Positions 52,801 to 64,000 of a DNA stretch of 64,000 nt are shown here, piece by piece; position 1 is the first letter of the stretch, and each line of letters begins with the position of its first letter. The stretch lies in assembly GCF_002797395.1 (NCBI RefSeq), contig NZ_KZ454943.1:3199966-3263965 (forward strand), read 5' to 3'. The notes under the pieces are model-generated. The model ran no database searches. It saw only the letters and a program-made list of their open reading frames with translations, and was not told where the DNA came from. Source of the stretch: Bacillus solitudinis. GTDB lineage: Bacteria; Bacillota; Bacilli; Bacillales; Bacillaceae_D. Position numbers and translations under genes: made by a program.

Positions 52801-55800
52801 AGTCGGATGGTTCATTATACATTTTGTCCTCATTGTAACTATTTTCCTTGGCGGTTATTACGTAGGTACTTTAAAATAGCAACCGAGAGTAGGGGGGGAC
52901 GGTTACAGTAGAAATTGTTCTAATAGCGATTAATGTGGTGGTGCCGACTCCTTATTTTACAGAAACGGAAGAACGAGTAAGGATTTACGAAGAACGTATA
53001 AGAAAAAAGGAATTGTAAATCAACGTGAACTAATTTAAAAGTTCTTCACTTGGAAAACTTACCGTAAAGCCATAAAAGTTTCTGATTATAATCGAAAACA
53101 TAAGAGCAGTGTGGGAATAAAATTCCTCGTCATGGGAAAACTATTCAAAAAGCTGAAGTTTAGGAAGTTTTTTTTGGATACCCACCAACATGAATATTTC
53201 GAGAAATTAGTTTCTATTCAAGAGATCTTTACAAACGAAAGTATACAATATTGGCAGCAATACTCAAACCTTGGAACATGGCAATTTTGGGTGGTTCTCC
53301 TTTTGTTGATAGGTCCACTAATCGTTTTATTTTTTATAATAGATCGAGAAAACATATTTTTAATAGGATTTTTTGGATTTGCAGTCCATGTTTTATTTGC
53401 TTATACAGATGCAAGTGGTATTCGATTTGGGTTATGGGGATATCCATATCAGATTTTGCCGTTTCTCCCAAGTTTTTCACTTGATACATCAATTATTCCG
53501 ATTACGATTATGTTAGTTTTCCAATGGACTTTAAACCCAAAAAAGAACTTTTACCTTTATGCGACCATAACGGCCCTCATTTTCGGCTTTGGATTTAAAC
53601 CGTTGTTAGTAAGTCTCGACTTATTTAAAAAGTATAAATGGGTCAATTATTTTCTAATATTTTTAATTTACATCGTCTTGTTTATATTGGCTTACCTATT
53701 AACAAAATTATTTCTACGGATGCGCAAGCACCGAATAGATAATAAAGTTGCCATTTAGCATCATACTAGTTATTTTCCGGAAAAAATACCTAGTATGATG
53801 ATTAAAAAGTCTTGTTTTGGGAATTAGCCTTCAGTGAATTCCTTTTTACCTTCAGTCACACTGATATGTTTAGTTATAATAACGCTCCGAAGTAATTGTA
53901 AGAAGATAGTAGCGGTTATACCTATCAAACAAAGAGCTAAAACACTAGGTATTGAGATTTGAAAAATGGATATACCAATACCTGTTTGAATTCCAATTAT
54001 AAGTAGCGCAGATAGCCAAGAAACGCCACTAATATGAATCCACCTTCTTTTTAGCTTTTCTGATAAAATAGTTTTTTCTGTTAGAAGAGCGATTAGGGGG
54101 ATTATTTGCAATCCGTGGAAAGCCAAGCCGTGTAACCAAATAATGTTTCCACTATCACCGAAATATCGACCTTGTAAAGCAATCATCCAAAGGCCACCTA
54201 TAAATGCAATAAATGTTGACAGCATTCCGTAACGAATGCCACTTACTAAAAGAGGTCGACTTACCTTTGTTCTTTTTCGAAAAAAGTTGATTGAAATTAT
54301 TACATAATAAATAACAATTGCTATAGAAAACAGTCCAAATAAGGCACCAAAAATAATATCAAGTGGTCCAGCCGAAGTACTGAAACGTGGATTTAAACCC
54401 CTAAGGTGTTGAATGGTTTCAATACTATAACTATATAAGGTTAGAAAAATAATTGACCAACGTAAGATACTCCTGCTTTTAGGTCTGAAAGTGGAAAACG
54501 GCAAGAGAAATGCTGTGGTTATGGCAAATATACCAAGGGCTACATTGAACGAAACGGCTTTAAACAAATCACCCTCCGGAGGAGTAACAGAACCTTTAAA
54601 AAGTATAATAACTAGACAAATAGCACCCAGAACAATTCCAAGAATCCCTATCCAGGCCATCACTTTTTCATCTTTTACTGAGAGATAGAGTTTTTCTTGT
54701 CTAGAAAATATGAACTTAGCCATTTTACTCATTAATCTCACCCTTCGGATTTTAAGTACCTCATGAAATAACAATGTATAACATACAGTATTTTACCATA
54801 TATGTAATTATTTTTATATTTATTTTTAATCCTAATATTAATTTAAATTAAATTATTTCCTTGCAAATGGCATACATAAACGAACAAGATTGCTATCGTT
54901 AGAGGATAGGAAGACTGGGATAAATTAAATTGTGGTAAAGTTGAATTATATCGACCTCAGGGAGGATGTAAACTATTATAAGTCTCTATTAAGAAGGTGT
55001 AAGCTATGATAAAGCTCATTGGAATCACAAATGAAAATAATTTGGAAACAGATATTTCTATAGATTCTCTAAATTCCACTAAATATAAATGGTATTGGGT
55101 TGACTTTAGTGAACCAACTGAAGAAGAGGTAAAACATTTAGCTGATACGTTTCAATTCCACCCACTTGCTATTGAAGACTGTGTACAGAGACTTCAGCGT
55201 CCAAAATTAGATTATTATGAGGACTATACTTTTTATGTGACACATATTATTCGAGAAGAAGAGAAAGAAATTGTAAAAGAAGAATTAGACTTTTTCATCG
55301 GAGAAAACTTTATTGTTACATTTCATCGCAAACCAGCAAAGGAAATTAATCACGTTTGGGATAAATTATTGTCTCAGAAAAGCTTTAAAAAACGAGATAC
55401 GTATTATTTGTTTTATCAAGTTTTGGACAAGATTGTAGATAACTACTTCCCTCTAATTTATAAAATTGAAGATGATTTAGACAAAATTGAAGATAATACA
55501 CAAAATAAATCTATGGACTATTTAATGAATGAATTGTTTGATACAAGATATATGTTATTGAATTTAAGGCATTCCGTTAATCCAATGCGTGATTTACTTT
55601 ACCGGATGTTGAATTCTCACCATTTAAGCGGAATAAGGGAGAGAAGAGAATATTTTTCGGACATTTATGACCATCTTTTGAAATTATCAGAAATGGTTAT
55701 GTCTAATAGAGAAATCACAGCAGATATACGAGACAGCTACCTATCGTTGAATTCTCATCAGACAAATAATGTGATGAAAGTTCTTACCATAATTACTTCT

Positions 55801-58800
55801 ATTTTCGCTCCTTTAACTTTTATTGCGGGGATATACGGAATGAATTTTGAAAATATGCCTGAATTAACGTGGAAATACGGTTACTTGCTTTCCCTTGGAT
55901 TTATGGGGATAGTAGGATTATTAATGTATCTCTGGTTTAAGAGAAAGGGCTGGTTTAAATGAACTTGGGTTGGAAGTATTTTTCTAACGATAAAAAGGTG
56001 TTTACAGAGGTGTTATTTAGGCACCTTTTTTAATAAGAAGGAATTAACTTTTTTCTGCCCATCCATTCTCTAATTAAAGCATTACATTCGTGTGGAGCCT
56101 TTGTAGGAACTTGATGTTTTGTTTGCTGGATATACGCAACTTCCGTTTCACGTATTACCCGGCGAAAAAGATATTGATAGGACTGAATATAATAATCTCT
56201 GGAACCGTAAATTAAAAATAACGGTACTTTTATTCTGTGAAGCCGATCGGCACTACTGTATTTTAAGCCAACATGATACTGGTTTGCTAACATTTGGGGA
56301 TCTGTTCGTTTGATCTCTCTATACAATTCTTCCGCTGCTTGGTTATTAGAAAAATGGTTTTTGGCAAGAGCCCCTGCTAAGAGAGTCATTAACTCATTTT
56401 TGGCAGCCCAAATACCAAGCTTATATTCCTTCTCCAATAAAAAACTTCTTACTTCAAAGTAGGCACCAATGAGAATAAGGCCAGATGTTCGTTCGGGATA
56501 GATGAGTGCAAATTCTTGGGCGATACAGGCTCCGTTTGAGTAACCACAAATTACAGCTTTATCTATTCGGTTGGCATCTAACACCCGTTTCACATCATAA
56601 GCAAGTTGTGTCATTGTCATCGGTTCAGAACTCCGACCGCTACGACAATCACCTCTTATATCAAAAGTAATCAGCTTACATACATCCATTAACCCAACTT
56701 GATATCGAAACGTTAGGTGTCCGACACCAGGTGGAGGAATGAGAATAACCGCTGTTCCTTTACCGATGGTTTCATAGTAAATAGAGGGTTGATTCTTTTC
56801 TATTGCAAACGACATCTGGTTTATTCATCTCCTTCCACGCTTGGCCTAGAACGGGACACCAAGTGATAAGCCTATACGAATAATTTTATTCTTACTATTC
56901 CTTAACTTTCCCCTTATTATTCGGAGTAGTTTCACCCATTAATGGAAAACCGGAACGATTTAAAAATTAATTCATCATATAATAAAAAGAAAAATAGGTG
57001 CAGAGAGTGTGTTGATTACTACTTATTCCAGAGGGTAACACTCAGTTAAAGTAATAGATAAGCAAGCTATTAAAGAATAGATTTAACCAAAGACCTTGGC
57101 GTTGTAAAAAACCATGACAGAAGTGGAAACCACTAAAAAAGGTCGATTTTTCCTTTTTCAGTGGCTTTCAGAAGTCATGGGAGTTTTTTAAGTATGAAGT
57201 CTGGTACTTGTTCCAGACTAATTGTTTGGAAATCAGGATATGAACTCTGCTTATAGTAAAAGCCGATAATATACTCACCGTCATGGTTTCCACTTGATTT
57301 TTTAAGTACTTCTTCTAATTCTAATGGGTCATCTAGTTTTATAGCTTCTTCCCTTTGTTCAAAATTCAATTCCAAATTATTCTCATGAATAAATTCATAC
57401 AAATCCCGATTTTCTTCATTCTTCATTACATACGCGTAAGTAATATCGTCGGCTGTTTCTCGTGCTTGTGAGAGAAGACCTTTTTCCTCTAGCCATTCTT
57501 CGATATGAGAATACGATTTTTTCCAGTTGATATTAAGAAATTTATTATCTTTAAATTCATATTCAATATCTGACCGCCAATAACGTTGATCGAGGATTTC
57601 CTCTAGCGTCTGCTCGGATACATCAGCTTGTAACATATGATGAAACTCTTCAATGTCCTGTTGGTTTGTTAAAATCACACGAGTCCCTGACTGATGTGCA
57701 TTTATTGTAATATGATCAAGGTTTGTTAATTCTTCGACCTTAAGAACAGGGTTCTGATTCCGTTTGTATTCTGTAGATTCGAGAATCTCTCTATATTGGC
57801 TATCGTAAGCTTGAGGAGAGATATCATACTTCCTAACTATTTGGTCACCATTTTCTAAATCATATCGAACAGCGACAGAATTACTTTGATTTGACAAAGG
57901 TTTAAGCTGATCTTTTATAATTTGTTCGTGAAAGTTGCGAATGTTTTGAATGCTTTCACTTTGTTCATAATAATAACTTTGCTCAATATAATCGCGTTTA
58001 TTATAATGAACATTTTCAATGCTTTGATCCAACTCTATTAAAGAATAGATGGATTCCCCAAAGTAGATACCTTCTATCTCATCGCTGTTCGGTATTTTTC
58101 TTTCAAAACCAAACATATCAATCTGAAAAGAGAATCCTAAAATCATAACAACAAGCGAATAAATAAGATATCCTTTCCATTTAGAAAAAACTCTCCAGCT
58201 TTTCTCTAAAATCATCATTGAGAGAAAATAACCTAGAAGAGATGCTGTAATATAACCAAATAAGATCCAACCAATACCACCTTGTAAGCTACCGAAATAG
58301 AGTCCACCAACTAGCATCGTGCAAAAGGTAGTTCCATACAAAAAAACAGGGCGTAATGATTCAAAGGCAATGGCTTGAGTCGCTGTTTCAGTATGTCTTC
58401 TGTTATAAACCAAACGCGCGCAAAGGTAAAAGCCGAGACTTAGTAGCAAATAAATAAGGACCTCGCTAAGGGTAAGCGGTATACGTTCCAACTGTTCTAA
58501 CCTTACAAAAGGAATGACTCTATCGATTTGCTGATGCAAATAGTAATCAGCTGCAAAACCAAATAAATAAAATTCTAAATTAGTTAGGAATAGAACCGTA
58601 ACTCCTACAGGAAAAACAAAGAGTATATAGGTTAGGGCTCCTTGTAAAACGGACATTCCTGTAAACATTGCTACAAATACTCCTGCTAAAAAGACAAAAA
58701 CATTAAAAAGTGTGGTAACGCTCATCCATTTAAGAATAGACTGAACTGACAATAATTCATCATAGGGCATAAATTGACTTAACCCTAATAAAACGATACC

Positions 58801-61800
58801 CACCATAAAAACGGGAATCACTAACACAAGTAAACCAACTATAACGTGTTGATTAAAGAGGTGGCCTCTTTTAATAGGCAGGCTATGCGTAAAATCACTA
58901 GAAAGTTTTACTTGAATGTATCGAAATAAAAAAATAGCTAATAAAACGGGTAAGGTAAAAGTTAAGAAAATTTGAAATTCATGTGAAAGACCAAATAAAC
59001 TTTTAGGGGGGATATACTGATAAAATTGATTATCGTTTGTATAAGCCATTAGAAGTTGCAAAGGTAAAGCAAACAGCAAACATAGAAAATAGCCTAAACT
59101 AACCCATCCGACATTACGAATGTCTTGTATAAAGATTCCTTGATTAAACAATAACGTTTTCAATCTCATAGCCAACATCCCTCATTTCATAGATAAATAT
59201 TTCTTCTAAGGTTAACGGAAGTAAATCAAATATAGCCGGCTTCTGGGCTAACACATGAGCGGCAATATCGCTTTCTTTCCCTCGTACTATATAGAGAAGG
59301 ACACTGCCACGCTCTTCTTTATAAAGAATAGAAAAATCATTTAAAAAGGCAGATGGTATATCTTGTTTAAAGGCCACTTGAATTTTATGTACGTCTGATT
59401 TCAAATCATCTAAATCTTTCTCAATAATAATCTTTCCCTCATGCATAATGGCAACATTGTCACAAAGGTCTTCCACTTCTCGTAAATTATGAGAGGAAAT
59501 TAAAATCGTCAATTCACGTTCTGCGACATCTTGAATGAGAAGATTTTTAATTTTTTGCCTCATAACAGCATCTAACCCATCTAATGGTTCATCCAATATC
59601 AAGATAGCTGGCATCGCCGATAAGGTTAGCCAAAAAGCGACTTGGCGTTGCATACCTTTTGAAAGTCGATGGATTTTTTTTGTCACATCGATTTGAAATA
59701 CTTTTTGTAACATCTTAAATCGCGTTTCGTTCCAAAAAGGATACATCGATTGATAAAAAAGTGCTGCTTGTTGTATCGTCGTATTCGGATAAAAATACAA
59801 AGAATCAGCGAGGAAAATCATTCTTTGTTTTATTTTTACGTTTTCAAATACTGGTTCATTATCAATAAGAACTTCTCCTTGGTTTGGCTTGTAAATCCCA
59901 GCAAGCATCTTTAAAAATGTCGTTTTTCCAGCTCCATTAGAACCAAGAAGACCATATATCGACCCCTTGCGTATATCAACAGATAGGTCCCTTATAGCCT
60001 CGACTCCTTCAAATCCTTTTTTGAGATTTGTCACATTAATCATCTTGGTTCACTCCTTTCGTTGTTTGTTCGGCAATCGTAATCAATGAAAGAATTTCTT
60101 CTTTGTCTATACCAAGGTAGAGGGCTTCTGATAATAACTTTAGCAATTCTTGTTTCATTTTCGTCACCTTCTTATTATTTGTGGTTGTTGCCTGAGGAGC
60201 AACAAATTTCCCTTTCCCTGGAATCGAATAAATATAGCCTTGTAATTCTAACTCACGGTAAGATTTTTGGATGGTGTTGGGATTAACTGTTAACTTTTGT
60301 GCAAGTACTCTTACAGAAGGAAGTTGCTGGTTTGGTTGATACACTTCATGAATAATCAGTTCCTTTAATTTACCAACTAACTGTTCATAAATGGGCACTC
60401 TGCTTCTGATGTCTAGTTGAAACATATGGGCCTCCTTTCAATGAGGATGTGTCCTATTAATCAGACTAACTGTATTACATAATATAATACGGTGAAAATG
60501 ATTATGCAACACTAATTTATAAAAATGGAAAATAAAGTTACTATTTAAGACCAGGGAAATTCTAAAAAAATACCTTTTTTATCCTAGAAATAGGCTAATT
60601 ATGGTAAAATAAAAAGTACATATATATCAGATTACTAGGTTCTTTAGGATGAATGATAAATGAGAGTTTTATTAATTTTACTTATTTTATATCCCTTTAT
60701 TTTTCTATGCTGGACTTGGAGAAATAATTGGTTGGACGTTTTTTTATGGAAGTAACATCAACTAAAGGAATTAATACCTTTAGCGCTGGCAATAAGTATG
60801 GCTTTTTTTTAGACATTATAGTGAACTATCTGAAATAAAGCTTATTATTCAAATGAACAAATTAGTGAAACGGGTAGTAAAGACTTTATAGCAGCAAGTA
60901 AGGAAGATTGAAAAGTAATTGTTTTTTTCATCGTCTAGTTTATCTTATCCTTGTAGACCAAGTAAGGAACTCAGGTTATCCCTATTAAGGAGGGAAGGAA
61001 TATGATTATTGGATTACATCACGCACAAATCACTATACCAAAGGGGACTGAAGAAGAAGGTAAGAAGTTTTATTGCAATGTATTAGGTTTAGAGGAAATT
61101 GAAAAACCAGATACTCTAAAAGGACGGGGAGGTTTTTGGCTGAAAGTTGGGAACATAGAGGTTCATATAGGTACAGAAGAAGGATTTGATCGATTAACAA
61201 CAAAAGCACACTTGGCGTATCAAGTAGAAGATATTTCATACTGGAGAAGATTGTTAGAGGAAAATAGGATTGATATTTTAGATTCTGTGCCCATTCCTAA
61301 TAATGAACGTTTTGAGTTTAGAGATCCTTTTGGTAATAGAGTAGAGATTATTAAAGAAATTTAGAATTTGCTTTTTTAAAATAGCATTTAGCGGAACAGA
61401 GGAAATCAATAAAATTACATATTAAAATAGTTTAAAAGGCTGTGTTTTATATGGGGATTTCATTAATTGTTGCGATGGATAAGAATAGAGTAATTGGAAA
61501 AGAGAATGATATCCCATGGAGAATCCCAGAAGATTGGAAGTATGTAAAAAATACTACAAAAGGATGTCCAATCATAATGGGTAGAAAGAACCTTGAGTCA
61601 ATTGGAAGGGCTTTGCCAGAAAGAAGGAATATTATTTTGACAAGAGACAAGGATTTTAACTTTGACTGCTGTGAAATTGCTCATTCAATCGAAGATGTTT
61701 TTGACTTATGTAAAGAGGAAGATGAAGTTTTCATTTTCGGAGGAGAACAGATATATAATAAATTCTTGCCCTACGTTGAAAAAATTTATATTACGAAAAT

Positions 61801-64000
61801 TCACCATGAATTTGAAGGAGATACATTCTTTCCAGAAGTTAATTTCGATGAATGGAAAGAAGTGTCAGTTGAAAAAGGAGTTAGGAATGAGAAAAATCCT
61901 TATGATTATTACTTTCATATTTATAGAAGAAAAACTTTATTTAGTTAACGCAATCCACCCCACTTACTTCCCTTTCATAACTTTAAATATTGATACTATA
62001 GTTTTGTAGTAAATTTATGTCGTTAGTTCAAGTCACTCTCTTTTGCAATTTTCAATAAAAATATACTTTACGTGGGGAATCACCCCTAATTCCCCTGGAG
62101 AATAGTCGAATAAAGATCCTAATTAGTAATATTTACTCAAAGAGGAGATGAAATAATGGGGATAAAGGTAAAAGTAATGAAATCTGATTCAGAAATCCTC
62201 TCTACTTTTAGTACAGTCAACGAGCTACGTCCACATTTGACAGTAGATAACTATTTAGAAAGAATCAAACGTTTACAACTGAATTATAATTTTAATTTAG
62301 TTGCACTTATGGATAATAATGAAGTAAAAGCAGTAGCTGGATATAAGGTTAACGAATCTTTAGCCTGGGGAAAATACTTTTATTTGGATGATTTAATTAC
62401 AAATGAAGCTAGTCGTCGTAATGGGTATGCGAAAGTATTATGGGATTGGCTAATTAATCAAGCTAGGGAAAATGGATGTGAACAATTCCATTTAGATTCT
62501 GGGGTTCATAGACACGATGCCCATCGATTTTACCTCAAAGGTGGATTAGATATTTCTTGTCATCATTTTCAGATGTCATTAAATAGTAAGTCCGAATGTT
62601 ATAGCTAGGTGGTTAGAACTAATAATAAAATATTGAGGAGGAATATCATCAAGGTAAATTACCTTTGTAGAATCCCAATAAAAATATAAGGGCTTGGGGA
62701 GGAATTATGACTATTAAAGCTATTTTTTTGGATTTTTATGGAACTGTAGTACACGAAGATGGAGAAATTATTTCAGATATTTGTAGGCAAATAAAAACAA
62801 ATACCAATAAAGAAGAAGTTACATCATCTAAAATTGGAGGTTTTTGGTGGGATGAATTTTATAATTTGTTTAGAGAAAGCTATGGTGATTCATTTTTAAC
62901 TCAACGGGAATTAGAAAGAATTTCTTTACGAAATACTTTAAACCACTACTCTTCTACATTAAAAGAAAATGAATTAAGTGAAATGTTGTTTAATCACTGG
63001 ATGAAACCCGCAATTTTTAATGATTCGTTGGAATTCTTTAAAGAGAATACGATTCCAATTTACATACTCTCAAATATCGACCGCTCAGATATTTTGAAAG
63101 CTATTAACCTGCATCAATTAAAACTTAAAGAAGTCATTACAAGCGAAGATGTGAAATCGTATAAGCCTCGTTCAGAAATGTTTACATACGCTTTAAAGCA
63201 ATGTAATTTATCCCGAAAAGAAGTAATACACGTTGGTGACTCTTTATCAAGTGATGTAACAGGGGCTAAAAATGTAGGGATTAAAAGTGTGTGGGTAAAT
63301 AGGAGTAATAAAAAACACAATGGTAAAGTCCAACCAGATTTTATGGTTACGACATTAGCTGATGTTTTAAAGATTCCAACACTCGTCAAAATCTAAACTG
63401 TTTTTCCGAAGATTATTCAGCTAAATTTATTGGCATGGGAGCCCAAGAAGGAATTAGTAAACTAATATAAAAAAATTCATTTTTGGAGGTAGCGTATGAA
63501 CCCTATATTAAATCAAATCGGGACAATTTTTATTCCTGTAAGTAATGTTGAAGCGGCTCGTGACTGGTATTGCGATATCCTTGGGTTACCAGCAGATGGG
63601 GAGATATTATTTGGTCATTTATATGTGGTACCTATGATTGGAACAGGAATAGTATTAGATAGCAAGATATATTCAGAGAACAATATTTTTAGAGCTCCAG
63701 CTTTTCATTTGAATACGGACAATATAGAGCAAGCGTACGAGTATATGAAGGGTAAGAATGTCGAGTTAACAACAGAAATTGAGCATAACCATTGGTTTAA
63801 TTTCAAAGACCCTGATGGGAACCAATTAATGGTGTGCAAGTGTTAATCTTGTTTCACTAACAAATAGAGTTATTCAGTATGGAGCGCCTTCTTTTACTTT
63901 GATGGTGCAGAAGAATTTACTTGCTACTGGAGGAGAAGTGCTTGGTAACAAAGGAACAATTCTATAAGGATTATAGAGAAAATGAGCAACTCAGAGAAAG

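Overview
This window comes from a low-GC, endospore-forming Gram-positive bacterium of the Bacillaceae. Supporting signs are strong GGAGG ribosome-binding sites with frequent TTG and GTG starts, a SleB-type spore cortex hydrolase, a tetraprenyl-beta-curcumene synthase (YtpB type), a KatE-type catalase, an RNase J, a YtrA-type GntR repressor with its ABC partners, CcpA-type cre boxes, and many strong hairpin terminators. I saw no rRNA, tRNA, CRISPR array, phage module or intact insertion sequence.

Region 1 (1-5300) is a hexarate fragment: galactarate dehydratase (GarD), a FadR-type GntR regulator and an orphan sugar-binding lipoprotein without permeases. Region 2 (6.2-23.8 kb) is the centrepiece, a two-part locus for the sulfosugar sulfoquinovose (SQ). 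The first part reads DUF4867 protein, sodium:solute symporter, GH31 sulfoquinovosidase, L-fucose-isomerase-like SQ isomerase, PfkA-family kinase, class II aldolase and aldehyde dehydrogenase. The sulfoquinovosidase is assigned firmly because Q288, R301, W304, D405, D472 and Y508 sit at the same numbers as in E. coli YihQ. The second part reads Gfo/Idh-family protein (candidate NAD-dependent sulfoquinovosidase), a relic of a 2-hydroxyacid dehydrogenase, a three-gene ABC importer without ATPase, a broken second kinase gene, a GntR/UTRA regulator and an AEC-family permease. Together these suggest: import of SQ or its glycosides, release of SQ, isomerisation to 6-deoxy-6-sulfofructose, phosphorylation at C1, aldol cleavage to DHAP and sulfolactaldehyde, oxidation to sulfolactate, and export. 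This is an Embden-Meyerhof-like sulfoglycolysis built from enzyme families different from those of E. coli. Two perfect cre boxes point to catabolite repression of the second part.

Region 3 (24-34.3 kb) is mixed: a truncated FusB-like zinc protein, a DUF5643-type relic, a CBO0543 membrane protein, a YetF-like protein, a quinone-oxidoreductase-like dehydrogenase, a secreted two-repeat protein, KatE, a secreted GH3 glycosidase and the terpene synthase. Region 4 (34.4-45 kb) contains a c-di-GMP-I riboswitch with apparent switching helices in front of a 105-residue orphan protein, an RNase J, a SleB-like hydrolase, DUF523 and DJ-1/PfpI proteins, a small XRE regulator, a chemotaxis receptor, a quinone reductase, a 22-residue membrane peptide and a CPA1 antiporter.

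Region 5 (45-64 kb) carries a NUDIX hydrolase, an aminoglycoside-phosphotransferase-like pseudogene with an internal deletion, an SdpR/SdpI-like repressor-immunity pair with a 28-bp palindromic operator, DUF3891, a PAS-STAS protein, a YqcI-like protein, two more CBO0543 paralogues, CorA, an alpha/beta hydrolase, a Ytr-like ABC operon, and a run of small enzymes (two VOC proteins, DHFR, GNAT, HAD). Several genes keep their ends but have lost their middle, or carry scattered frameshifts, so the region is under active gene decay.
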